Shown: in pieces, positions 54,901 through 61,946 of the stretch
Numbering within the stretch: the first letter of the stretch is position 1
How the letters are laid out: each line of letters opens with the position of its first letter
Assembly (NCBI RefSeq): GCF_001613805.1
Contig: NZ_LPVY01000021.1
Span: 372,001 to 436,000 of the forward strand
Direction: 5' to 3'
DNA length: 64,000 bases
Origin: Thalassospira lucentensis
Lineage (GTDB): Bacteria > Pseudomonadota > Alphaproteobacteria > Rhodospirillales > Thalassospiraceae
Notes under the pieces: model-generated
What the model saw: only the letters and a program-made list of their open reading frames with translations
Told to the model about the DNA's origin: nothing
The model's database searches: none
Program-made: the position numbers and the translations under genes

Positions 54901-55472
54901 CGGACTTCAAGGTCAGGTGTGGCGGCAGCCGGTGTGACCGCAGCCTCTGGTGCCGATGACGTGTTTGGTCGGGCTTGCGGCGTGGGCAACGGTTCGGATG
55001 CAACTTCGGCCGGGGGATTGGGTGCCGGACGGGGTGGTGTCGGTTCCGACGATGCAGGCTGTACGGGGGCTGGGGATGGTTTATCCAGAATATCAAGAAC
55101 CACATTGTTCCCGACATTGAAAACCCTGGCTTCAAAATCGTCACGCAGAACAAAAGCAACAGTACGTCCGTCAGGATCAAAAAAACCGTCACTCACATAG
55201 TCGGAAACGGGTCCGAGAACCCCACGCATTGAGGCAACAAGCGGTTGGTCAAAACGCACAACAAGTTGGTCACCGATGATTTCAGCGGTGTAATTGACGG
55301 GCTTGTTCCATTGCAGAACGATACGTCCATAGCCACTATGTGCGCCCGAGCGGATGATCACCGGATCTGCCGCTTGGGCGAGTGCGGGGCGCGTTACCAT
55401 GACCGGCAATACTGCCAGACCGGCTACCACAATAACGGCAGCCAGCAGGAGACGCGCTACGACCAAAAGCAT
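51948..55472 (-). CDS. Large periplasmic AMIN-like/TPR protein of the stator operon
   Basis: A 1174-residue protein with an N-terminal signal peptide (VVARLLLAAVIVVAGLAVLP, cleavage near ALAQAAD). Residues 35-480 contain three beta-rich modules resembling AMIN domains (SGYGRIVLQWNKPVNYTAEI, TFYRLVFDWPNRTDYALNGD, DPTRLTLGFPFGQPGGAAIW), joined by long Pro/Ala/Ser/Thr-rich linkers. The rest (about 600-1174) consists of TPR-like helices (NKARLELAQYYMANGLGPEA and later DEFRELTPAGEKGDELIRRL). It should be exported to the periplasm and could bind peptidoglycan. The ATG at 55472 follows GGAGG and lies two bases after the motB stop, indicating coupling to the stator genes. Confidence 0.82.
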   Translation of the reverse strand: MLLVVARLLLAAVIVVAGLAVLPVMVTRPALAQAADPVIIRSGAHSGYGRIVLQWNKPVNYTAEIIGDQLVVRFDQPLVASMRGVLGPVSDYVSDGFFDPDGRTVAFVLRDDFEARVFNVGNNVVLDILDKPSPAPVQPASSEPTPPRPAPNPPAEVASEPLPTPQARPNTSSAPEAAVTPAAATPDLEVRVGRHPTFYRLVFDWPNRTDYALNGDQGNQTLAFTSPARIDATGVTRRLPEGVTLRQSATDPLSVGIETNPPRALRHFRSGNKVVVDLMGVQGDPADTGGPGTTTATRSASPTPSAPVAPAAPPSPSQTASDAPSSVGSPSSGAASESASVPSPTAPTDDPIARGLSEQAGTPVSPEAVAPARESIGTLEVTVTQDPTRLTLGFPFGQPGGAAIWSRAGFLWMVFDVRANLDLDAVRQDAAQIVGVIEQIDSPYATVLRMTIPEGIGLYTTPSENGDWNVTLQQGTMQPIERLGPSIELDNQTRARLVVPLINISPTIPIEDPEVGDSLRVVPTREMGYGIETALRYPDFEVLPSVQGVVVAPVNETVQVTNRDDGQAVVVTAADGLNISPEGARLLASATGVRARAGEGREGLIFELDDWRRGGLDNYNKAIHQLRRELAQSGDEHRNKARLELAQYYMANGLGPEADAVASTMEDDDPLIAQKLQFRALKAAIKFLDREYDEAARLLEDDRLPAIPEMQLWRAVTSAARGRPNDGARDLLESVHILDNYPPELLSRLGPLAAEQALIVGNPEAGMDLIEKMLVAKGLGENKIKDVEYLKGIFEEEAGEFEQAVATWDEVAEGDNRKARAHAIFDRTELLMRLERLTLDDAIEQLEKLRFAWRGDGFEMALLRRLGELQIKNKQYREGLNTLRQAAIFFPNSPSATEVTDMMHDTFESIYLGDEINNISAIKAVALYDEFRELTPAGEKGDELIRRLADRMVDVELFDRAETLLEHQVDFRLNGTEKARVGARLALVYLLDSKPEETIRVLDNSEVAGMSDELETQRRHLRARALLDTDRGPEAMASLEGDLSKDAELLRVEYYRDTRDYLSAAETFQRLVGEDQGNMIENFGDERARYVLNWAVNLAMGGQERTLNMLKRRYGIVMAQSPYAEAFSLITSSPSQGLIDYRTLASKVDEVESFQGFLGNYRDQLEKSQLSAIN

Positions 55473-55474
55473 TC

Positions 55475-56197
55475 TTACGAACCTCCGATCCCGCTTCCGC
55501 TATGGGGTTCAATCACAATGTCGACCCGACGAGCCATTGTAAAACGTGCTTGCTCGTCTGCCATAATCGGAAGCTGGTCGTATCTTGATGCCGCAAATCC
55601 GTAAATATTTATGTAATCCGTGTAACCGGATCTTTTAAGTTCGTTGGCAACGGCAGCAGCACGGGCAAGGGAAAGTTCCCAGTTGGAGGCATAAAGGCCC
55701 CGCCCGCTGACCGGTCGGGGATCAGTATGCCCCTGAACGCCAATCCGGTTTCCGATATTCCTCAGGACACCACCTAGAACAAACAAAGCCTGACGGGCCT
55801 TATCCGTCATATCGGAACTACCACTGATGAACAGGATATCGCCCGGCAAAGAAATGACAAGTTTGTCAGCATCACGACTAAGTGTGGCGTCACCCAGAAC
55901 ATCGTTGTCATCAATCGCGTCATCAATCACGGCGCTGAGGTAATCAAGGTTCATCGCAGGTTTGCGATAGACCCGCGGAATGTTCAGTTGCGCGGTTGGT
56001 TCATCACTCTCTTCGACCGGGGATGGCTTGATTGATTGCGACAAAGAGTCGACGACCTCGTCCCAACGGTCAATTTTGACCTTGGACATGGCGAACAACA
56101 TCACAAAGAATGTCAGCAACAGCGAAATCAGATCCGCAAGGCTTAGCATCCAAGGCGGCGGCCCTTTCGGACTATCATTACGCTTCATCTCGTCCAT
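55475..56197 (-). CDS. motB: Flagellar motor stator protein MotB
   Basis: MotB (240 residues) anchors the stator to peptidoglycan and provides the proton-binding aspartate. The membrane helix PWMLSLADLISLLLTFFVML carries Asp22 at the expected position, followed by a plug-like linker and a C-terminal OmpA/MotB domain with IGVQGHTDPRPVSGRGLYAS. Its ATG overlaps the stop of the upstream MotB-like gene (TGATG). No motA lies in the window, so MotA must be encoded elsewhere. Confidence 0.9.
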   Translation of the reverse strand: MDEMKRNDSPKGPPPWMLSLADLISLLLTFFVMLFAMSKVKIDRWDEVVDSLSQSIKPSPVEESDEPTAQLNIPRVYRKPAMNLDYLSAVIDDAIDDNDVLGDATLSRDADKLVISLPGDILFISGSSDMTDKARQALFVLGGVLRNIGNRIGVQGHTDPRPVSGRGLYASNWELSLARAAAVANELKRSGYTDYINIYGFAASRYDQLPIMADEQARFTMARRVDIVIEPHSGSGIGGS

Positions 56198-57045
56198 CAG
56201 CCATTCCCCCCCGTTTGCGGGGCCAACGGAATGGGCGCATTAATTCCCGGTCGATTGCCCCCCGGAAGCGGGATCAGCATTTTGCCACTATTTCCATTCC
56301 CCGTGCCACTTGATGCCGGTGCAGGTATCGCGCCGTTATCCGTGCTATCCGATTGCGCCGGTGTCGTGATCGGAACAGGTGGCTCTTTCGGGCCGAAATC
56401 CCAGAAAAAGCGGAAGGTGACGATGAACGGATCAGCCCCGGGATCAATACCGACATAAAGATTGTTTTCAGGTGCACCGCGATCAATCAGGTCCCGGGCA
56501 AACGCCCCTGCGCGACCGATCTGAAGATTGTTTTCAATCTCGACGGTCCCCTTTGACCCGACTTCGCTGCCCATCACCATTTCCATCTCATAAGACGCAT
56601 AACCGCTTTCATCGGCCAGCACTTCTGCAAGCTGGTCCATGAATTCGTTCTGACGTTCTCGGATCAAAATGGAATTTGGATCAAACAGCTGTTCGACATG
56701 CATGATGACTTCCATCAGCGTGCCCGGCTGGATGACCTGAACACGAACAACCTTGATTGCAGTCTGGAACAGGGAACCCAGTTTGTCCTGGGTATCTTCG
56801 GCCGCAACAACCGGTCCCTCGATTGAGGTGACGGTTTGCAGGCTGGTGGTCGGTGGCAGAATGGCGGCGAAGGCAGAAGAGAGGCTTTCCTGAACTTCGC
56901 GGGTTTTGACTTCCTCGAAGGTCGAAATGGTATTAAGCAGAATAAAGAAAGCCAGCAGCAGCAGATAGAGAGCGAGGAACAGCGCAACCGCCCCGTTTGT
57001 AGGCGGGCTTGGGGGTCTTGGTCCGTCGTCCTCTATTTCCGCCAT
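56197..57045 (-). CDS. MotB-like protein without the membrane aspartate
   Basis: A 282-residue MotB-related protein. A single membrane helix (GAVALFLALYLLLLAFFILL, about residues 18-37) has no Asp, unlike Asp22 of the neighbouring MotB. The periplasmic domain (about 60-230) has a recognisable relation to the MotB/OmpA group in FDPNSILIRERQNEFMDQLA and GRAGAFARDLIDRGAPENNL, and the C-terminus ends in a Pro/Gly/Asn-rich tail (GNGNSGKMLIPLPGG). It may form a mixed stator or a structural partner that does not conduct protons. It lies 11 bases after cheZ. Confidence 0.75.
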   Translation of the reverse strand: MAEIEDDGPRPPSPPTNGAVALFLALYLLLLAFFILLNTISTFEEVKTREVQESLSSAFAAILPPTTSLQTVTSIEGPVVAAEDTQDKLGSLFQTAIKVVRVQVIQPGTLMEVIMHVEQLFDPNSILIRERQNEFMDQLAEVLADESGYASYEMEMVMGSEVGSKGTVEIENNLQIGRAGAFARDLIDRGAPENNLYVGIDPGADPFIVTFRFFWDFGPKEPPVPITTPAQSDSTDNGAIPAPASSGTGNGNSGKMLIPLPGGNRPGINAPIPLAPQTGGNG

Positions 57046-57056
57046 AACCGTCCCAT

Positions 57057-57707
57057 TTAGCTAAACATCGCGTCGATGTCAGCCTGCGAGACACCTTTAC
57101 CGTCGAGCTGCGGCCCGTTCAGCAAGGCCGCTTCGCCTTCGGGTTCCTTCTTCTTCCGGGGATTGGACGCGGCGTATTTGGCAATCTCGTCACCAAATGC
57201 CTTGACCAGTCCTTCGACCCGTTCCTCAATAGATTTCAGGGCCTTGATCACCTTGGTGGTACGTTGACCTGTGATATCCTGGAAGTTACAGGCTTCGTAA
57301 ACACGCATCGTTGCACTGGTAACGATTTCCGCCTGCTCGGGGGGGAGAGTTGCCGCGAACTCCTCAAGCGTATCCATCGCATCAAGGATTTCATGCGTTG
57401 CCCCGGCTGTCGCATCGACAATCGCGTCGAGCTCGTCCGTGGCATTGGGGATATATTCCGCCTTGATATCGTCCGGCCGCAAAGATGCGATTTCGGATTT
57501 CATCTTGCGAATGATGCCCGAAAGTTCATCCAGTTCACCAAACAGGCGTTTCTGGTCATCCGATGGCTTGTCACCTTCCGACACAAAGCGGGAAAGCTGA
57601 TCCATCAGATCGGACAATTGTTCGACCTTAAGCTCGTCACCATCAAGGCGCGCCTTCAGGTCCAGCAACAATTGCCGCAGTTCGTCTTTGGACGTTTTGG
57701 ACATCAT
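57057..57707 (-). CDS. cheZ: CheY-P phosphatase CheZ
   Basis: CheZ (216 residues) dephosphorylates CheY-P to end the tumbling signal. The helical hairpin carries the catalytic motif CNFQDITGQRTTKVIKAL with Asp144 and Gln148, corresponding to Asp143 and Gln147 of E. coli CheZ. The C-terminus ends GVSQADIDAMFS, like the CheY-binding peptide at the start of FliM. It follows cheY by 32 bases. The start is the ATG at 57707 or the next at 57704. Confidence 0.88.
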   Translation of the reverse strand: MMSKTSKDELRQLLLDLKARLDGDELKVEQLSDLMDQLSRFVSEGDKPSDDQKRLFGELDELSGIIRKMKSEIASLRPDDIKAEYIPNATDELDAIVDATAGATHEILDAMDTLEEFAATLPPEQAEIVTSATMRVYEACNFQDITGQRTTKVIKALKSIEERVEGLVKAFGDEIAKYAASNPRKKKEPEGEAALLNGPQLDGKGVSQADIDAMFS

Positions 57708-57739
57708 GGTATCGCGGGACTAATGCCCCGCGCCCCTAA

Positions 57740-58126
57740 TCAGAACTCACCGATAACGGTGGTGAGTTTGCCCTTCAACGTCTCTGCGTTGAACGGCTTG
57801 ACGATATAATTCGAAACGCCGGCTTTTTTTGCCATGACAACGTTTTCGGTTTTCGCCTCAGCGGTGATCATGATGAAGGGCAGATCCTTCAGCTTTGTAT
57901 CAGCGCGAACTTCCTTCAGAAGCTGAAGACCGGTCATCGGCTCCATATTCCAGTCGGAAATCACAAGGCTGAACGGCTTTTCGCGCAGTTTGCGCAACGC
58001 CATGCTGCCATCCGTCGCTTCTTCGATATTGGTAAAGTTCAGCTGCCGCAGGAGATTGCGGATGATACGCAACATGGTTTTGTAGTCATCCACAATCAGG
58101 ATCGGCATATTCGGATCGACGGCCAT
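57740..58126 (-). CDS. cheY: Chemotaxis response regulator CheY
   Basis: CheY (128 residues) carries the signal from chemoreceptors to the flagellar switch. The receiver is canonical: acidic pair in ILIVDDYKTMLRII, phosphorylated Asp58 in LVISDWNMEPMTG, Thr in IMITAEAKTENV and Lys in NYIVKPF. It has its own 220-base upstream gap with a CtrA-like site and a hairpin, so it may be separately promoted from motE. No other che genes are nearby. Confidence 0.94.
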   Translation of the reverse strand: MAVDPNMPILIVDDYKTMLRIIRNLLRQLNFTNIEEATDGSMALRKLREKPFSLVISDWNMEPMTGLQLLKEVRADTKLKDLPFIMITAEAKTENVVMAKKAGVSNYIVKPFNAETLKGKLTTVIGEF

Positions 58127-58158
58127 TCACCACTCCATCATGCTATCAAATCTCTCAC

Positions 58159-58193
58159 CCTTACCCCTGTATTCCCTGTGCATAAGGGTAAGG
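58159..58193. repeat. Inverted repeat in the cheY leader
   Basis: CCTTACCC (58159-58166) and GGGTAAGG (58186-58193), 19 bases apart, in the 5' region of cheY. It could form a hairpin in the leader or be a regulator site. Confidence 0.4.
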
Positions 58194-58217
58194 CCCCTAT
58201 AATCGTGATGTACCTAT

Positions 58218-58231
58218 TTAACAATGGTTAA
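58218..58231. promoter_or_regulatory. CtrA-like site upstream of cheY
   Basis: TTAAC-AATG-GTTAA is a perfect dyad; on the minus strand it reads TTAACCATTGTTAA, containing the CtrA half-site TTAACCAT. It lies about 90 bases upstream of the cheY start. The spacing of the two TTAA is six, one base short of the usual TTAA-N7-TTAA. Confidence 0.4.
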
Positions 58232-58346
58232 TCAAGGCTTTTCACAATTCCCTAATAACGTCCATCATGTTGATGATGCTTGAATAATCCCCCGGCTGAC
58301 AGCCTTTGATACAGACGGGATTTTACCCGAAGCTGCATATTAGGTA

Positions 58347-59078
58347 TTATTGAAGCGGCAACATGTTGATATCCTGCTTGTAGGCCAGTTCTGTTGTCAG
58401 GGCACGGGCGCGGTCTGCGGACATTTCAGCAAGAACAGCGGCAGTATTTGCCTCGCGCATGCCAAGTGCGACCTGCAACAGTATATCCATATCAAGATCG
58501 TTCCAGATGCGAGCGGCATCCTTTGGTTTCATTTTTTCATAAACGCTGATCAGCTTGGTGATCCGTTCGTTTTCCTGCTCTTCCTTCGTCTCGACCAGAC
58601 CTTCGATGGCCGTTTTCAGCGATTTCATTTCCTCGATCTTGGCATCAATCCGGGCTTCGGCGGCTGCCAGCAGGCTCTCGCGTTCATCAAGGCGCTGCTC
58701 TTTGCGATCTAGCTCTGAACGCCGGACGGACAGGTTCTGCAAAAGATCGATCTCTTCCTGGGTAAACAGGGTCGGGTCCCCGCCAAGCATCGGCGGAGTA
58801 TCACCCGCATCTTCAGGCAGACCGGAAGCATCGTCGCCTTCCATCATCCCCAGAGGATCGTCCAGTCCGGGGCCCGGAGTCCCTTCCGTGGTCGCCGGGT
58901 CGGTTGCTGGTGCCGGCTGCTCCTGGGCCTGCGCACGCGCAACTTGCATCACACTGACACCGGAAGCATCAGTGGCATCATTGCCTTTCGGTTCATCCGA
59001 AAACAGTCCGACGATTTTGACCGTCAAAACGATAAAACCGACTACGACCACCAACGGCAGGATACGCACAGCAGACAT
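58347..59078 (-). CDS. motE: Flagellar motility protein MotE
   Basis: A 243-residue MotE-type protein: one N-terminal membrane helix (VRILPLVVVVGFIVLTVKIV), a Pro/Gly/Asp-rich periplasmic linker, a coiled coil (about residues 115-165, RRSELDRKEQRLDERESLLA) and a C-terminal MgtE-N-like domain (YEKMKPKDAARIWNDLDMDI). In rhizobia MotE is needed for motor function, aiding MotC or FlgF/stator folding. It contains a FliM-like peptide FTQEEIDLLQNL (105-116). It follows the DUF6468 gene after 151 bases. Confidence 0.85.
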   Translation of the reverse strand: MSAVRILPLVVVVGFIVLTVKIVGLFSDEPKGNDATDASGVSVMQVARAQAQEQPAPATDPATTEGTPGPGLDDPLGMMEGDDASGLPEDAGDTPPMLGGDPTLFTQEEIDLLQNLSVRRSELDRKEQRLDERESLLAAAEARIDAKIEEMKSLKTAIEGLVETKEEQENERITKLISVYEKMKPKDAARIWNDLDMDILLQVALGMREANTAAVLAEMSADRARALTTELAYKQDINMLPLQ

Positions 59079-59229
59079 TCATTCACCCGGTAGACGGAAC
59101 GCTTTCGCGTCCACATTGAATTTCAAATCATATACTAACAGGTAGGTACCAAATTTGTCGAAAAAAGACGCCAATCCTGTTTTTCAGCAAACATAACGAT
59201 CTTATCCGTTTCTCGACACAGATGCGCCC

Positions 59230-59880
59230 TTACCGAACAGAACGCAACGCTGCAAGAAGTTCGCGTTCGGCTTCCGACCGCCCCGCATCCTCATCCTGCC
59301 CGTAAGGATCGGTCTCAGTTTCCGGTACGGATGATCCGCCAGAACGCGCACCTGAACCATATCTGTCACCTGACGGTTCGGCTGGCGAAGACGCTGTCGG
59401 CCCCGTGCCGCGTTCGACATCACGCATCAGACGGGCGGCAAGTTCTTCGGCACGGGTTTCGACACCCTGCCGGTCGTCAACCATATCACTGCGTTCATGT
59501 CCGGCGGAATTTCCTGCCCCGGCAAACTTTGCCCCGCCGCCGCCACGCCGGGTTGCATTGGCATCGCTTGCCGCCTTTTCCAGCCGGTTGGCAATGCTTT
59601 CTCCACGGTCGACCATGAAAGAAAGATCTTCGTTCAGCGCATTTGCCTTTTCAATATCCTCGCGCAGTTTTTCACCGGATTGCTCTGCCATTTCCTTTAA
59701 TGCGCGGATCGATATTTCGGCACGTTCGTTGGCAGCGTTGAAAGCCGTCAAAAAATTCTGCATTTCCTCACGATTACGGCGGAAGGCCGCCAAACGACGG
59801 CTGAGGATCATGGCATATATGATTGTTGCCACAAGCAGGACAATCATTACCAGATCAAGATAGATGGCATAGTCCATCAA
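59230..59880 (-). CDS. DUF6468 flagellar-cluster protein
   Basis: A 216-residue protein with one N-terminal membrane helix (YLDLVMIVLLVATIIYAMIL), a long coiled coil (about residues 40-110, EMQNFLTAFNAANERAEISI) and a low-complexity Gly/Ser/Asp-rich C-terminus. It matches DUF6468, often encoded beside fliM in alphaproteobacteria. The function is unknown. Its start overlaps the fliM stop by four bases, so it is translationally coupled to fliM. Confidence 0.8.
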   Translation of the reverse strand: MMDYAIYLDLVMIVLLVATIIYAMILSRRLAAFRRNREEMQNFLTAFNAANERAEISIRALKEMAEQSGEKLREDIEKANALNEDLSFMVDRGESIANRLEKAASDANATRRGGGGAKFAGAGNSAGHERSDMVDDRQGVETRAEELAARLMRDVERGTGPTASSPAEPSGDRYGSGARSGGSSVPETETDPYGQDEDAGRSEAERELLAALRSVR

Positions 59881-61004
59881 CTGTCTTCCTCATTATGCCG
59901 CGCCCGGTCACGTACCTGGATCGCGATCCTGTCCCCTTTGCGCCCCATCATCCCCTTGAACAGGGGCACATCGCCGCACCGTACCTCGACAGGCGACGTC
60001 GGGCTGGTATTAAGAACCAAACGGTTGCCAACTTCCAGATTAATCACATCACCCAGCGACATGATCTGTTCATCAAGTACGGCAAGAAGGTTGACGTGGG
60101 TTTGCCACAACTCGTTCGCCAGGTGGTTTTCCCAAATCGAGTCACGACCGAACTTTTCCCCCATGAACATCTGAAGCAGCAGTTCACGAACCGGCTCCAG
60201 TGTTGCATATGGGATCAGCAGCTCCAGACGACCACCACGATCTTCCATATCAATGCGCAGCTTCGCCACGATGGCGGCGTTGGCATGTCGTGCAATGGTC
60301 GCAAAACGCGGGTTGGTTTCAAGGCGTTCGAACCGGAACGTCACCGGGCTCAGCGGATCAAACGCAGCCGACAGATCCCCAAGAACCACATGAATCATGC
60401 GCTCAACAAGGTTGCGTTCAATCGTGGTATAGGGACGGCCTTCGATACGCATTGCTGCGGTCCCGCGACGCCCGCCAAGCAACACGTCCACGATGGAATA
60501 AATCAGCGCAGAATCGACCGTCAGCAGCCCATAGTTATCCCATTCCTCGGCCTTGAAAACACCCAGCATCGCGGGCAACGGGATCGAGTTCAGATAGTCC
60601 CCGAAGCGTAGCGACAGGATGTTATCGAGCGACACTTCGACGTTATCCGATGTAAAGTTACGCAACGAAGTTGACATCATGCGGACCAGCCGGTCGAAAA
60701 CAACTTCGAGCATCGGCAGACGTTCATAGGCGACCATTGATGAGTTGATGATCGCCTGAATACCTGACTGGTCGCCTGAGCCTGATCCGTCATCAAAGCC
60801 CAGAAGACTGTCAATTTCGTCCTGGTTCAGAACACGCGCGGATCCGGGGCCGACATCTTCGTCTTCGCCACCGCCATCTTCGTCACCAAGCATGGATTCC
60901 CATTCGGCGGCCATATCCTCGCCGCCGTCATCTCCATCCTCGTCACCACCGGCCATGGCTTCCCATTCGGCGGCGAGTGCATCATCATCATCTTCATCTG
61001 CCAT
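59877..61004 (-). CDS. fliM: Flagellar switch protein FliM
   Basis: FliM (375 residues) is the C-ring switch protein that CheY-P binds to change rotation. The N-terminus is unusual: an acidic stretch with two copies of AAEWE-x-M (residues 11-17 and 32-38), then the standard CheY-binding peptide RVLNQDEIDSLLGF (57-70). The middle domain (near RLVRMMSTSLRNFTSDNVEV) and the C-terminal SpoA domain (MSLGDVINLEVGNRLVLNTS region) are complete. The stop overlaps DUF6468 by four bases. fliL lies 69 bases upstream. Confidence 0.96.
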   Translation of the reverse strand: MADEDDDDALAAEWEAMAGGDEDGDDGGEDMAAEWESMLGDEDGGGEDEDVGPGSARVLNQDEIDSLLGFDDGSGSGDQSGIQAIINSSMVAYERLPMLEVVFDRLVRMMSTSLRNFTSDNVEVSLDNILSLRFGDYLNSIPLPAMLGVFKAEEWDNYGLLTVDSALIYSIVDVLLGGRRGTAAMRIEGRPYTTIERNLVERMIHVVLGDLSAAFDPLSPVTFRFERLETNPRFATIARHANAAIVAKLRIDMEDRGGRLELLIPYATLEPVRELLLQMFMGEKFGRDSIWENHLANELWQTHVNLLAVLDEQIMSLGDVINLEVGNRLVLNTSPTSPVEVRCGDVPLFKGMMGRKGDRIAIQVRDRARHNEEDS

Positions 61005-61073
61005 CGGCGATTTGTCCCTGGCTCTTTGGCCCGTTGCCTTCTTGATGGTAGCTCTGGCATTGTCGCCGGCACC

Positions 61074-61607
61074 CTATTGTACCAGCATTTCCTTGAACAG
61101 AACGTCGTTAATTTTTGCCGGCTTGGCGGCGGCACTAACCCGGATCAGCAATTCCTCGCGCAGGCGGAACATCCCCTCGGATCCGGCCAGGTCTTCCGGG
61201 CGCAACTCGCGAAGATAAACCTGAAAGTTGTCGACAATACGCGGCATCATTTGTTCGATCTGCGGCAACATGGCCTGATCGGCCACTTCCAGACTGACAC
61301 GTATTTTAAGATAGCTTTGCTTGCCACCACCGGCATTGAGGTTCACCAGAATTTCAGGAAGATCAACAAAGCCAACATTTTCCGGAACTCCCGGTGCTTC
61401 CTCAATTGCGCTTTCCGAAATGACTTCCTCGGTCTGCGTGCCTCCACCACCGGTAAGCATATCAATCACCGGCTGCAAAAGCCCGGTAAAATACGCAGCC
61501 GCAGCACCACCCAAAAGCAATAATACCAGCAAGATAACAACAACGAGCAGCTTTTTACTGCGCCCGCCGCCACCATCCATTTCTATTTCGTCGACATCAT
61601 CACCCAT
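61074..61607 (-). CDS. fliL: Flagellar stator-associated protein FliL
   Basis: FliL (177 residues) is a single-pass membrane protein around the stator that supports torque and swarming. An N-terminal Gly-rich cytoplasmic part, a membrane helix (LLVVVILLVLLLLGGAAAAY) and a periplasmic FliL domain (GFVDLPEILVNLNAGGGKQS, with LREELLIRVSAAAKPAKIND near the end) are present. It heads the operon that runs through fliM to the Sel1 gene. A sigma-54-like promoter lies 41 bases upstream. Confidence 0.94.
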   Translation of the reverse strand: MGDDVDEIEMDGGGGRSKKLLVVVILLVLLLLGGAAAAYFTGLLQPVIDMLTGGGGTQTEEVISESAIEEAPGVPENVGFVDLPEILVNLNAGGGKQSYLKIRVSLEVADQAMLPQIEQMMPRIVDNFQVYLRELRPEDLAGSEGMFRLREELLIRVSAAAKPAKINDVLFKEMLVQ

Positions 61608-61647
61608 CGGCCTGCACTATCCCGTCTTCACACCCGTTACAATGTCC

Positions 61648-61663
61648 AGCAAACACTATGCCG
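61648..61663 (-). promoter_or_regulatory. Sigma-54 promoter of the fliL operon
   Basis: On the minus strand CGGCATAGTGTTTGCT keeps the GG-N10-GC core and the full TTGCT -12 box; the -24 box is GGCAT instead of GGCAC. It lies 41 bases before the fliL start. Confidence 0.6.
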
Positions 61664-61755
61664 GAATGATGAGGCATAACGCCTCGACGTTAAAATTCCG
61701 TTTCCCGCATCCAACAGAATAGCGGGCATAGTTATCAATCTAATATACGGACCTA

Positions 61756-61784
61756 GGGTTGCCACCCCTTCAGGGGACCAACCC
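61756..61784. repeat. Intergenic hairpin, possible activator site
   Basis: GGGTTG-CCA-CCCC-TTCA-GGGG-AC-CAACCC folds into a two-part stem (61756-61761 with 61779-61784; 61765-61768 with 61773-61776), about midway between the two divergent promoters. Confidence 0.4.
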
Positions 61785-61886
61785 GACCTGATAGCACGGC
61801 AAGTTCTTCCAAAAAGCCCAACCTTTCCGCAGGGCAACAAATGCCGACCCCAAATTATTTACATAATTTCAACATGTTATATCAAC

Positions 61887-61902
61887 TGGCACACCTTTCG
61901 CA
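61887..61902 (+). promoter_or_regulatory. Sigma-54 promoter of flgF-flgG
   Basis: TGGCACACCTTTCGCA matches TGGCAC-N5-TTGCW except for one base of the -12 box, with correct GG-N10-GC spacing, 45 bases before flgF. Confidence 0.7.
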
Positions 61903-61946
61903 AATAGCTTGCCCAGATCACTGACCCGATTTGGGAAACTGAGAAT

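Larger units (their letters stand above)
61608..61946. other. 339-base divergent control region between fliL and flgF
   Basis: No gene is seen. It holds a sigma-54-like promoter toward fliL (61648-61663), another toward flgF (61887-61902), and a long hairpin between them (61756-61784), which could be a binding site for an activator such as FlbD or for IHF. Confidence 0.6.
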
